Positions 1 through 11,289 of a DNA stretch of 64,000 bases are shown here, in pieces. A model generated the notes under the pieces. It was not told the origin of the DNA and searched no databases. It saw nothing but the letters and a program-made list of their open reading frames with translations. Origin of the DNA: Physcia stellaris (Eukaryota > Ascomycota > Lecanoromycetes > Caliciales > Physciaceae). A program made the position numbers and the translations under genes. The DNA lies in NCBI GenBank assembly GCA_018902385.1, contig JABSSW010000001.1:682001-746000 (forward strand), read 5' to 3'. How positions within the stretch are numbered: position 1 is the stretch's first letter; each line of letters begins with the position of its first letter.

Positions 1-342
1 GTCTCGAGCCGCCTGTAGATGCTGCGGAAATTCTTGCGGAATGGTGGCTGCAGCTAGTTGTCTCTTTTCGTCTTGGTCCGATGCATCATCCTGGTCAATC
101 GCGTCCAGTGCCGTTTGGAAAGAAAGAATCTCGCTCTGTAACTGTAATAGAAGCCGCGCTGCTGTTCTGTCGAATCTCCTATAGACCGCCAGCTCCTTGT
201 CTGTTGCAATGAAATCTGCGACTTGAGCATAACCAGTGACGCGCGGAATCGTGTTCAATGGAACTGTGGCCGATGCATTGACAGCATGGCTCGGGAAGGC
301 TTTGTGCTGTATTCTATGGTTGTGTTGCGGTAGCAGAGCCAT
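1..342 (-). CDS. DUF6594-domain protein, N-terminal part (cut by window edge)
   Basis: The minus frame is open from an ATG at 342 to the window edge (114 residues). After a short lead of about 30 residues it carries the fungal DUF6594 opening: a Gly-Tyr motif, then a stretch in which FIATDKELAVYRRFDRTAAR is followed by LLLQLQSEI and an acidic segment (AIDQDDASDQDE). In this family the domain starts with a GYP-like motif, an IFRRF-like motif and a helix ending in acidic residues, and finishes with C-terminal membrane helices; those helices would lie left of position 1. The function of the family is unknown. Confidence rests on the order of motifs; the C-terminal half is not visible. Confidence 0.75.
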   Translation of the reverse strand, partial: MALLPQHNHRIQHKAFPSHAVNASATVPLNTIPRVTGYAQVADFIATDKELAVYRRFDRTAARLLLQLQSEILSFQTALDAIDQDDASDQDEKRQLAAATIPQEFPQHLQAARD

Positions 343-896
343 CAAGAATTAAAGAGGGGAAGCACAGTATGAGTATGCCCAAAGAGAGAGTTGGTTGCGA
401 TCCCCGTCATATTTACTTCTCTTGCACCGAATCAACCTTGCTGCGAAAGTAAGGCTTTTTTCAGACAGCAACTCAGCTGTGAAAGCCACGAGTCAGCCTG
501 TTTCACTTCGTCACGAGGCCACGGTCCAAAGCAGGATTGTTTGCTCCTTAGCGCTAGCCTTGTCAAACCCTCCAACTGCTCAAGAAATACCTCACTGCGA
601 TGAGGCTGCGGGCTGTGCATGCTCGAAAGAGAAGCCACAGACTGAATTGAGTGGCTTGCGCGCGCGACACCGACTCAAGGATATGTGGGGTGTGCATGCA
701 CGCTCCCTAACTCTTCCCACCGTCAGTGGGAGTTCGAGTCTTTTCATATACTCAGCCATCTGGCCATTCATCTGATCTTTGCCTTTGCTCCTGGATTTCC
801 GGGCATTCCTCTCGCAACCTTCCTACGCCCCGTGGTTATATAGACGTTCAATTCCTACAGCACAACAGGATTTTCGCAAGGCTGCAGCAGGCACAG

Positions 897-3312
897 ATGA
901 CTCAAAACACTGCTCAGCATAATCATTACATCTCCTACCTCGATAGTAAGCCTGATCATATGAGCTTGAGGCAACAATCCCCCAAGCTACAGCAAGACAT
1001 GGTCAGTGGTCAACAGAGTCATACGCTTGAGACAGGATCATGTACTCACCCCATCGCAGGATTCAACTGCAGCTCTGGAATTGGCCTTCTTTGCTGGGAT
1101 CGCGCTCACTGTCGTCGCTTGTTACTACGGTCGCTCATCGCTCCTCTTCCTTCTTTTCGCTACCATACAGTCAATCTTCTTGACTGGCCTCCTCCTTTGG
1201 CTATGGCCCTCTGGACAACCTCGACGATTTCATGCCACCCGCTCAGCGTGCACCAAACACAAAGTTCTCTTCGCTGAATTCTGTGTCTTTGTCCACCTGA
1301 TATGCGCATGGCTGTCCCTACTAGGCAGGATCCAGGCTGCCCGCTTCGGGGTGGTCGTTCAGCCATGGCTACCGGCCCTTACACTTAGTACCATCATGAT
1401 ACTTGAACTGGTCGCCTCGCTCGCGGTTGTTCTAGCTCATGCCACCGGACACCATGATTTCTGTACTCGTATTAGGCGAAGAATCATCTGGCTTGGCCGA
1501 GGCCTGCAAAAGTCGATATGCTGGATCGGTTACATTTTCCACTCTATGCTCCAGGAGGTTCCAACAGACTTGGAACGCCAATCAAAGAGCAATCTTATCT
1601 CCAGCGTTTGGCCTCAGAGAGAGCATGGCAAGAGAGAGAATGGCATCATCGGGTCGGTGCAGGAGGATGGGTTACAAAGTGAAGGGTCTAAAAGTACGCG
1701 ACGGATCAATCTGGACAACGAGATTGAGGAAGTCAGAAGACCCTCTCATCATGAGGAATATGAAAATCTAAGACAAATGAGACGTACGCCATCAACTTAT
1801 GATTTAGTACATCAGGAGCTTCGATCCATTGGCGCGAGGGTCAGGTGGTCGGCTGTCCGTTATGCCATGTTTCCTAAACTTCAAAGAACGCCATTCCAAG
1901 ATTTATCTCTACTAATTGCCGTCCAACCCCAAGTATGCCCTCCGGTAGATGACCATGGACATCTTCATCAATCTCATCCACTTTACCAATTTCCGGGGCG
2001 GCCTAGGTCGAACACCCCACGCAGTCCCGATTCAAGTATGACAGCTGTTGTCATGGACATTGTCGACCAAAATAATACACATGGTATCTCCCAGCTCCAG
2101 CCTTTGGAGAATGGCGAGCAGCTGCGCCCTCCGATCCCACGTCGCCGGTCGAAAGCCTCTCGCCCATATATTCAGCTTCCAGGCAAGATATATAATGTTC
2201 GGGTCAATGCACTGCCAGACACTGGTTCAAGTCAGAATGTCATTGACTTCTCTTTCGTGGAACGACTATTTCCACCAGTACCCCTTCAGCCACTGAGCGA
2301 CAGTGACAAACCTTTACGGGCCCCAGACGAAGAGCTAATTCCTTGTGTGGGAAAGGTTCGCCTGCCCTGGGTCTTTGAAAATGAAACAGAAGTCTACGAA
2401 AAGTGGTACTATGTCGTTGAAAATTGCTCTCACGACGTCATCATCGGAAATGGTCTCTTGAGGGAAACTGAAACCATGGAGAAGCACCTGGATCGGCTGG
2501 AAATCACTGAGCCAACAGATCCAGACTCTTTGCCTGGGAATTTGGTCAGTGAAGCACAAGAGCTCGATCGTCTCCGGCAAGTCGTTGTTGGTAAAGTAAA
2601 TGGTGAAGACACGACAGCAAGCTTAGACACTGGCTGTGAGGCCAACCTCATGTCTTATGATTGTGTTACGCAGCTTGGACTTACACCTATTTCGTTGCCA
2701 ACAAGCAAGCAGATCGTCACCTTCGCAAATGGTCGGACCCGCACCACACTCGGCTTTGTCGAAGTCGACTGGAGCTTCGCGGACACGCCAGACATCACTA
2801 CTAAGGTAAAGTGCTATGTACTGCCCAAATGCATCCATTCCATCATCTTCGGAGCTCGGTTCGTTGTCCTCGAAAAGCCATGGGAAAAGCACGCGGAAGC
2901 ACTGGGTGTGCTGACTCTGGAGGATGCCGGCGATGCTGGCGTGGTACACCTGAAGCAGAAATTCCTGGATCGCATTATCAAACCGAAAGAAGATCCACAA
3001 GCAGCAGCACAACAGAAGCTCAAACATGAGAAGTTCGATCGGCTTGAAGCGATCCTTGGCTCACCCACTACAGCCAATATGCCAGCTCCCCCACCGCGTG
3101 CTATGCTTGCCCCAGCGGTGGGGTCGAACACTACGCAGCATGGAGCACAATCTTCCGCAATTTCCACCGTCAGCCAGACACCTACTTCGCAAATCATCGC
3201 ATCTAATCCCTTATCTTCATTGGCTCAGGCCTCCACTGGCGGACCGTCGAGCGGACAGAACGTAATTCCTGGCGCTATGGTACCCTCACCCCAGTCGCCT
3301 ACCACCCCTTGA
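897..3312 (+). CDS. Membrane protein with two retropepsin-like aspartic protease domains
   Basis: Two exons, 897-1001 and 1060-3312, give 785 residues; the 58-bp intron (GTCAGT...CAG, branch-like CTCAC) keeps phase 0, and 897 is the first ATG in the exon 1 frame. The N-terminal third has four hydrophobic segments at roughly residues 38-62, 65-88, 107-126 and 139-165, so it should sit in a membrane. A basic, polar linker follows. Two retropepsin-like units come next, each with a DTG catalytic motif (Asp about 422 in PDTGSSQNVID; Asp about 558 in LDTGCEANLMS) and a later hydrophobic-hydrophobic-Gly motif (VIIGNGLL; IIFGARFV). The C-terminus is Pro/Ser/Thr/Gln-rich. Retropepsins work as dimers with one DTG each, so two units in one chain could form an intramolecular pair. 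No reverse transcriptase or integrase is nearby, so I read it as a host gene with a recruited protease fold. The substrate is unknown. Confidence 0.7.
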
Positions 3313-4183
3313 TCCGTCTTACAGCTCTCTTCGGCGACTCATTTTATGGTGCTTTTCGTAGTGCAGTCATTCGGAGTTTCAAAGTTCGGAGGCAGGCGTT
3401 GGAATCTGGGTTTTTGGATACCCCCGAATTAAAGCTCTCTGAATTATCGCCTTCTACTGGGCATGCAAGTTACCTCGTATGAATACTTTTCCCCTACCCT
3501 TAGCCATGACGGGAACGAATCATCAATACATAATTTCGAAGGGTCTTCTCTGTCTTCTTTCCGAATAAAGACATCGAGAGATAATGAGCCTGATTCCCCC
3601 AAACCTTGGATACTTCAATCTACTTATGCTTAATTAAGATGTGGGTTTCTCCCATAGATCAGGTTACTGGATTTATGTCAGCGTTTGCAAGATTGTCTAG
3701 GAATGAGAAATCATACCAGGCAATCTCGGATGAGGCGTGCGCGGAGAACTTCTGGACTCAAGCTTTTCAGAGTAGTTCAAGCATCAGTGGTCCATAGATA
3801 TGTGATAGTACCGCCTACATATTGTAGTGTCCTCAAGCATGCCCAGTGCATTGTTCCCATCCAAAAAGCTAGAGGGTTTCCAGTTTTGGGTGCTTTCAGA
3901 AGGCAATTGAAGCACATCCAATAGCTCTGCTTTGCTTGTATTCTTCAATTTCTCCATAGCGATTGGGCTGTTGAGAGATAAATACCTTACTTCAAAAAGT
4001 AATATCATAGCAGCAATCCGGGTCTACGACCGAGTATTGTTCTTTCTTACTTCCACGTCTACCGCTAATACGCTCCTTCAGCCTCGTCAAATCTGCTCTG
4101 CTATTACCGGGGAAAGGTCCAGATGTTTTCAAATAAGTACAAACACGAATCAAAGAATATGCACACTGATCATTTGATTATAC
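3313..4183. other. Intergenic stretch, no gene recognised
   Basis: Only short ORFs without family features are seen on either strand. The end nearest 3312 probably holds the 3' UTR of the retropepsin-like gene. Confidence 0.5.
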
Positions 4184-4185
4184 TA

Positions 4186-4961
4186 GGGAAGTTCAGACCT
4201 GGGTGTAGCCTCGATACGTAGCGATGTCACTACCTACACTCGACGCTTTGTCTGAAGAGGAGAAACACCCATCGTAACGAGCTCGATACGTATCGAAGCT
4301 AAGCCTCTAACATGAATCTATTTTTGAAGCGATATAGCAATAATCCTTGATGTTGCACCTGCTGACGAGCGAATTCTCAGAAGCTGATTTGAATTTCATC
4401 TTAATCATCACAGTCATGACTCGCATCGGCCTCCACGATAACCTTCTGAGATTTCTCACTACTCATACGACCACTGATCCTACCTAGTTGGAGCTTGTAG
4501 AGGATTTGGATGATTCGTCCTGGTCTTTTTCCTCCTCCGGCGACTCTTCGGAGGACGAGAACATGAAAGAGATGCTGGCTGTTATGAATAAGATTCAGAA
4601 TATCGGATGTCTGACGGACCGTCAATCTATGACGAAGATTTCTGCAATAATCAACCCGGTATTGTGGTGGAGTAGAGGGTGCGTCGGATCGAGCTGTGCT
4701 ACGGCTCATGTCGACTTAGAGGCGATGGATAGGGTAGACTGAAAGCGGAGTAAACACCAGACCAAATTCTCAGCTAAGGGGACGGGGGCCAAGCGCTCTA
4801 ACGTTTCAAACTAACCACCAACAATTAAACGGTCAGAATCACATCTACAAGACGTATCGAGTGGTTCACGGAGACGGTCAGGCCCACCAGGCCTGTATTG
4901 CGTGTAGCCAACATGTAGCGAGCAGTGTGACGAGCTCGCTACACTCAGATCTAAACTCCCC
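4186..4961. mobile_element. 776-bp DNA transposon derivative with terminal inverted repeats and TA target duplication
   Basis: The two ends are inverted copies. The first 24 bases from 4186 and the reverse complement of the last 24 bases up to 4961 match at 20 positions, and the four differences are all transitions. A TA dinucleotide flanks each end (4184-4185 and 4962-4963), as expected for Tc1/mariner-type insertion. The inside carries a short acidic ORF (4488-4742) beginning ELVEDLDDSSW that may be a transposase start, but nothing long enough for a working enzyme. A 10-bp perfect stem (TGTAGCGAGC at 4915-4924 and its complement just before 4945) lies near the right end. The size suggests a non-autonomous or internally deleted copy. 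Superfamily assignment is open: TA favours Tc1/mariner, but a PIF/Harbinger relative is possible. Confidence 0.6.
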
Positions 4962-5406
4962 TATTACCTCCTCTGTTTTAGACAAAACAGCGATAGACGA
5001 CTTCGCGAACGGGAAATTAACGGGGAAGAGGACCCCGGGGGCCCCTACCAAATGAAGCAAGCTTCAAGCTGTCTCGAGCGTGGACACCGAATTTCGAAGC
5101 ACCCTAGTTGAGGCGGGTGGACGCTAGGTTATCACATCCGTGCCGCTGCCAGGTGTTAGCTTTTTCGTCACAATGTTTACTAGTAGATGCGAATTTCCAG
5201 GCTAGCTCGCGACGAGCGCGGCCCTTTCTACTGTTATGATTTCCTATCCTGCGCTCATGTCTCCTGCCCTCTTCTGCCAAGCTAAAAAGGGTCGTCAACT
5301 TTCCACTTCTATCCCACGACTGCGCAACGCATGTACGGGAGACCTTGTTCAAGAGCCAGAGATACTTCAATTGGCTTCTTGCATCTGAGGTTTCCGCCCT
5401 TAGCGC

Positions 5407-6646
5407 ATGGCGTTCGCAGCGCGTTTCGGGATTTTGATCCCAATCCTCGTCGTTATCGTTTTGACACGTCACAGTTCCGCCTGGAATGATCGATTCGCGA
5501 GTATTGACTATTCCAACTGTGGTGTATGCAACCTTTCATGAATAAAAACCACATCCCGAGCCCTGCTGATTGATTTCAGAAAGCTTGTGTCGGCAAGCGT
5601 CTGAACCAAGTAAGCCAGTTCGGCTGCACCGACAACAATCGATTGTTCAAGGATGCGCCGGCGGTTGCATGTCTATGCTCTGAAGCAGGTCTCGAGAGTA
5701 TTATAGTCAGTTGTATGCGGACTGTCTGTCCCCAGGATGAGGAAGGAATATTGGGCATTTCTGCCTTTCTTGACAAATTCTGTTTACGTACGTCCATTTC
5801 CAGAGCTACTGCAATTTCCTCTTCTCTTATTATCGAATAGCTGCTCCCGCGTTGGTCGTACAGCAAAACGTGGTAGCCAGGCAAGCATTCGAATCCAGCG
5901 GCATCATCGAACCCAGCGGCATTATCGAACCTAGCGGCATCATCGAATCCAGCGGCATCATCGACCCCGGGCCTACCGATAGTTCTATCACTTCTGGACC
6001 TACAATCACTAGTTCTGGGGGCCCAATTACCTCTCATGGAACCACTGTTCCTAGTTCGACGCTGATCGATGCCCCTATTTTTACCACCACGTCATCCGCA
6101 GCTACTTCAACAGGTTCAAGCCCAAGGCCATCAGGCGGCTTATCAAAGGGTGCAATTGCTGGTATAGTCGTTGGCGTCGTTATTGGCGTGTTTGCAGTCG
6201 CAGCGGGCGCCTTTCTGTTATGGCGTCGACATAAACGGCGTTGGGCCGACCAAACTGGAGCTTCAAACAGCAACGCTCACGACTTGCCCGAGTCCGTTGA
6301 GGCGAAAACGAATAAGGAAACAACGGACGAGTCTAGCGGCGGTGGTGTCCTCGTAAAGCCCAAGCAAACAGGAGGTGCCGCTAACAATCCAACGGTGGAT
6401 CCGAACGATAGGTTCAATGTCATGTCCCTTCCGGAACTGATCAGCATAGAGAACCGAGATGGAACAAGGCAGCAACCATCCAGCACTGCTAAAAGGAAAG
6501 AACAAACAGGACCAGATGAGTTGAGACGGTTGGAAGAAGAAGAGAGAAAGATCGCAGAAGCTATTACACATGCCGAGCACTTGGAACGATTAAGGATTGA
6601 GCAGCGAGCCGTACAAGCACGTATCCAAGAAGCCAGGAATGGCTAA
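5407..6646 (+). CDS. CFEM-domain single-pass membrane protein
   Basis: Three exons, 5407-5523, 5580-5787 and 5841-6646, give 376 residues; introns are 56 and 53 bp. Residues 1-25 form a signal peptide (core GILIPILVVIVL). The spliced product then has eight cysteines in CFEM order, starting with a C-x3-C pair (NCGKAC, created exactly by the first splice) and including ACLC, SC, VC and a final FC. CFEM domains sit outside the cell and serve in haem/iron binding, adhesion or host interaction. A four-copy E-(S/P)-SGII repeat and a Ser/Thr-rich stalk follow, then one membrane helix (GAIAGIVVGVVIGVFAVAAG, near residues 200-225), a basic stop-transfer sequence, and a charged cytoplasmic tail ending in a coiled coil. 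The architecture is that of a cell-surface sensor, not the seven-helix Pth11 type. The specific role is inference. Confidence 0.82.
5891..5962 (+). repeat. Four tandem 18-bp coding repeats
   Basis: Four consecutive 18-bp units encode a six-residue repeat (E, S or P, S, G, I, I) in the extracellular stalk of the CFEM protein. Units differ by one to three bases, so the array could vary in copy number between strains. Confidence 0.9.
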
Positions 6647-7517
6647 AGAGCTAGATGTACGAACGGAGCCTCCCCTGGATCTGATCAGTTTCATTGGCCA
6701 CCGTCGGTGAGGCTGCATTAGACTCTCTGAGGGTCTTGTTGAAAAAGGACGATATCAAAACTCCATGGTCTTGATCCCTTTCGGGTTTACCCGGTCGAAC
6801 GTTGTACAAACATTTCTCTTGAGCTTTCATAGGCGAATTGAGATTGATGAATGCAATCGAAGATAACGAAGAAGACAAACGGATTTCAACAGCTCTACAG
6901 ACAGGAGCGTTTGGGTCGTAACTGCATACGAGAAGCAATCATGCATTGGAGCCCAAGCGCGGAGGTATTCCGTCAGGCGACTGTCTTCCAAAGATACAAC
7001 GTGCCACCTCAATTACTTGCTTAGAGCAAACAGTTCGACTATATCAACACCAATCTACCTCTCTCTTCGAAACATTGTTGACATCTCATCGACATCAGTC
7101 GGTTCCGATGCTCATACTGATCAGTATTCGCCTTCGTCGAAGACCGATTCTTTCCACCTGCATCAATTCCAATCTACTTGGTAAGCAAAGTATTACTCTG
7201 TTCCCCATCTCGACCTAGTACCATCACTGGGATCTCCTTCCAGTCGAGGTGACCAATAGTTTTGGGGTCTATGAGGCATTGATCACCGGCGTATTGACCC
7301 AAGCTATCTCTTTCTTGACCTTTCGTACTGCTTCCATCGGACAAGACTCACAATCAACACCTTCTTTAGGATCCTTTCTAAGTGATATTAGTGTACACAG
7401 AAACCGGTTTGTCATACTGGACCTAATGCTTTACTCATCAAATCCTTTCTATTATGACTTCTCTCGACTGATGCACCGACCCAATTCACAATCTTCGAAG
7501 CTGAATCCGATTGCATT
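6647..7517. other. Intergenic stretch, no gene recognised
   Basis: Short overlapping ORFs only. It probably holds the 3' UTR of the CFEM gene and the promoter and leader of the amine oxidase gene. Confidence 0.5.
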
Positions 7518-9346
7518 ATGGAATGGAAAGCTCACTATTCATCTGACCCCAGTCCAACAGACAGGATGTCTCGCCTACAAGAGGATTTCGCACGTAGCCC
7601 GCATAATGGCAGCATCCTGAGTAATTCACCGAACACTACGACGCTTCGACGAAAACCCCCGGGAAGGCGAGTGCCTCATATATGTGTGGTTGGCGCTGGT
7701 ATGGCCGGCCTGAGATGTGCGGAAATCTTGACCAGGCATGGCCTCAAGGTTACTATCCTTGAAGCTCGAGACCGTATAGGTGGCCGCGTATGTACCTCCC
7801 ATGCAGGGGAAACTCAAGCTGAATAAAGAAGGTCCATCAAAGCGACCACCTTGGTCACCTCGCGGATCTGTGAGCTTTTATCATTGGGTAACCGCGAAAG
7901 AAGTGGCTAACGTTGCTTAGTGGTCCAAATTGGATACATGGGGCTGATCAAAACCCGATCCTTGCTCTAGCGGAGGAGACGGCAACCACGACATTCCATC
8001 CAGAAGACGAATCAAGTTCAGTGTATGATGAATACGGTAAGTTGTTAGAAAAACAAAAAGCCACTAAGCACAGTCAGCTTGTTTGGGATATCATTGGCAA
8101 TGCTTTTAAATACAGCAACCAAGAGTCTGCTTCGATACCTCAGGAGCGGTCTTTGATGGACTATTTCTTGTCAAGCTTGAAAGATCAAAAACTGGGTGAA
8201 GCCTCTTCTAGCCTGGTTCTCCAGATGGCCCGAATCTGGGGTGATTACATTGGGGATCCGATCGAGAAGCAGAGCTTGAAATATCTGTGGTTGGAGGAAT
8301 GCATTGACGGAGGTATATATTCTCAACCTGAACGTCATACAGCAACGCTGACTGCACTAGAAAATCTATTTGTTGCTAATACATACAAACCTATCCTGGA
8401 CCGCATAGCTAAATCCGCTCTCACAAAGGCCGAACTGCATCTTTCAACAAAAGTCACGAAAGTAGCGTCGAACACGAAGCCTGATGATGGTGTTGCCGTA
8501 TCCACCAACACAAACGATACTCCATTACTTTACGACGAAGTTGTCGTCACAGCACCATTGGGCTACCTGAAGCGCAACCTCTCCATCTTCTCACCACCTC
8601 TTCCAAACCAGCTCACACGCGCCATCGCTCACATCTCCTACGGTCGCCTTGAGAAGGTATACATCACCTTCCCCGCCGCCTACTGGACCACAAACCACGC
8701 CAACAACGACTTCTTCACCAACTTCCTCCACCCAACCTACGCCAAGTCGCAAAACCCCTCAGCATGGAGCCTCGAATGCGTCTCCCTCGCCGCCCTCCCA
8801 ACCAACCACGCCCATCCAACCCTCCTCTTCTACCTCCACGGCCCCTGCGCCGCTCACATAACCTCCCTAATCAACAACCTGCCCCCAACAACCCCAGAAT
8901 ACTACACCCGCCTCAACGCCTTCTTCACACCCTACTACGCCCTCCTCCCTCACTACTCCGCCACCTCACCATCCTGCGTCCCCGCCGCCTTCCTCACGAC
9001 CAATTGGCAGAACGACGAGCTCGCGGGCTATGGCTCGTACAGCAATTTCCAGGTCGCAAGCTCCGGCGAGCAGGTGCTGCTGGATAGCGATATTGAGGCG
9101 CTGCGGTATGGGGCGCCGGAAAGACGGGTTTGGTTCGCGGGCGAGCATACGGCGCCGTTTGTGGCGCTGGGCACGGTTACGGGGGCGTATTGGAGTGGGG
9201 AGGCGGTTGCGGGGAGGATTTTGAGGGGGTATGGGATGGCGGATGGGGGGGAGGGGGATGTGGGGGTCGTTGGTGGAGGTGGGGAGGTGGGGAAGGGTGG
9301 AGAGGGGAAGGGCACGGGTTTTGGGGATGGGCTGGTGGGTTTGTGA
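7518..9346 (+). CDS. FAD-dependent amine oxidase (polyamine oxidase-like)
   Basis: Three exons, 7518-7787, 7832-7869 and 7921-9346, give 577 residues. The N-terminus holds the dinucleotide-binding motif [15 protein letters not shown] and the RIGGR motif. A 38-bp middle exon supplies the expected bridge ([13 protein letters not shown]) into GPNWIHG, which fixes both introns (44 and 51 bp; the second has a CTAAC branch site). The C-terminal FAD-contact block is [20 protein letters not shown]. The enzyme should oxidise an amine (polyamine or similar) with FAD, producing aldehyde and hydrogen peroxide. No signal peptide and no C-terminal peroxisomal tripeptide is seen. The last 45 or so residues are Gly-rich and encoded by a very G-rich strand. 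Substrate cannot be told from sequence. A second in-frame ATG at 7565 is possible as start. Confidence 0.85.
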
Positions 9347-10178
9347 GAGTTGGCCGGTTATGACGGTAGATGTTACGGATTCGGCATTCCTTTCTTTGTA
9401 GGGCGTACGAGGACATGCTTAATTGCTGGGATTAGAGTAAAGGAAAAGGCCTGAACGGCGTCCACGGTCTACAAAATGACTTTGTCTTAGACGGCTCTCA
9501 ATTACGCAGATAGATAGCTAGACCACACATCGGATTAGAACAGAATGACGTAATTATATTCGAATATCCTCGTTTGTCACGTGTGTTTCGTTCGACGTCG
9601 TAATTTCGTATTTACGAATAAACGCATATAACTCGGGTCCCGTGTATCGCCAGCTCAGCCGCTCATACAAACCAAACAAGATCAGGACATCAACGAAGTC
9701 TATTCTACGCTACCAAATTCACTACCCTACGGCTTTCCATGCCTTTCATTGGTCGACGGTGGCACTTTAGAGTCCGCGTTCCTGGGCATGGCTCGGGCTG
9801 ATTCTTCGCTGAGCGCCATACTAGTGCATGGGATAGCTGCTTCCCAGAGTTCATGAATATCTTTCTTTCATAGTAGCAGCATGTTGACATTTTTCACGCC
9901 CTTCACTAAGAATCAAGTCCCGTGGACCGAGAAGGGGATTCTAGCGAAAGTGGGCTGGTGGTTGGTCTCGTGAGAATGTGGCGTCAAATGCTTGGGGTTC
10001 GCATCGGCTTTCTGGTTTTATTAGAGGGGGGCACCGGCGTCGTTGATGGGGGTCTTTGGGATGTTGAGGTGGGATTGGGGGGAGCTTTTCGGATCGAGAT
10101 CTTTTGCGAGAAACGGGGTTTGCATGAGTTGTGACTGGTTTCAGATGGATGTCTTCTCTGGAACATACAAATTCGAAT
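9347..10178. other. Convergent intergenic stretch
   Basis: It lies between the ends of the amine oxidase and the secreted-protein gene. ORFs here are antisense shadows or random; nothing recognisable is seen. Confidence 0.5.
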
Positions 10179-11289
10179 TCAAGTCTCCGCTGTCGCACCA
10201 GAGGAATTCCCGCCTCTGGTCCCTTTCCCCCGGTCAACATTCGTAAGTAGCGTAACATTATTCCCCGTCCCATCAGGCTGAGTCGGCAGTGGCAAAAACT
10301 GCAAGCCGCCAACCGCAACGTGCTCATCCCGATCATCCAGGACGTAAAAGTCCAGCTCCCTCGCACCGTACTCCTGGATCACTCTCTGCAGCGTATACAT
10401 CACGTGACAGACCTGACTTCGACTGGGCATTGCAGGCGGAATGGGGGCATACCTGACCACCAGGCTTCCATCGAACGGCCAAGCCGGACTTTTCTTGAAC
10501 CCGGGGACTGGATCGCGTGCGTTCCCGCCGTCGGAAAGCCGAAGGGCGACTTCCTCGCAGAATTTGTGGAACCGTTCGGTGTCCCATACATCGAGGGTCG
10601 GCCCAAAGGTTCGGACGCTGAGGCGCAGAGACGGGTTGTCAGGGATCGGAAAAACGAAGGATGCTTCGGGGCCAGGCCACTGCTTGCGCGGCTTGGGGGG
10701 TGGCGAGCGAACGTTTGCGCTCAGAGCGCCGATGACTAGCGAGGTATCGGGGCGGTAGACAATCTTTCCGGTTATGGCTCCGGGGCCGTAGACGAGCTGC
10801 GCCCAGAAGAGACTCTTCATAGCGTCGGACAGGACAGGTTTTTGGACCTGCAGGTTGATGCGTCCTTGGGGGCAGGTGATGAGCTGTTCGGTGTAGGTGT
10901 GTGGTGCCATGGCTCTCTGGTGGTAGCTGCGTCTGACACCGGGCAGGTTACCGCAGACGAGTTGCTCGAGTTGCGTAAAGTCGGTTTTGACATCTTCGAT
11001 CTGGGCTGGATCCAATAGCGGGATGACCAGATCGATTTGGATAACGAACTGTGGCCTTTGAAAGATGCCTAATTCGGAAGGCCATCGCGTTTGGCTGTGA
11101 TGTATGTTATTGGTCGATTTAGAATGACTTCGACCACCAGCTTACCTACGGATGAGGTCGACCGATCTCGGAATTGCTTACAGTGGGCTCAGTGGTATTG
11201 AGATCTTGGAAGAGCCGGCCGTCGCACAAGGAAAGCCTGATGAATATGGTGCACAGGACAATGAAATTTTCTGGACATATAGCAAACAT
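10179..11289 (-). CDS. Predicted secreted protein of unknown family
   Basis: Two exons on the minus strand, 11150-11289 and 10179-11094, give 351 residues; the 55-bp intron starts GTAGGT and ends CACAG, and joining in phase 2 removes the only stop between the two open stretches. The first 24 residues (MFAICPENFIVLCTIFIRLS then LCDG) look like a signal peptide. The mature part begins with a conserved-looking FVIQIDLVIPLLDPAQ block and has few cysteines, several Trp/Pro-rich stretches, and a predicted alpha/beta mix without motifs I know. I cannot assign a function. The start ATG is chosen because it alone yields a secretion signal. It could be an effector or a wall protein; that is guesswork. 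Confidence 0.6.

Noticed and set aside
897-3312. Retropepsin-like gene as part of a retroelement
   Set aside because: No LTRs, reverse transcriptase, RNase H or integrase nearby, and it has a spliced first exon and membrane helices; a host gene is the simpler reading.
5576-6037. 153-codon minus-strand ORF with D-D-A-A-type repeats
   Set aside because: It is the antisense of the CFEM repeat; the plus strand has a signal peptide, eight ordered cysteines and good splice sites.
7249-7620. 123-codon ORF just before the amine oxidase
   Set aside because: It overlaps the amine oxidase start in another frame and has no domain or codon pattern of its own; it is most likely leader sequence.
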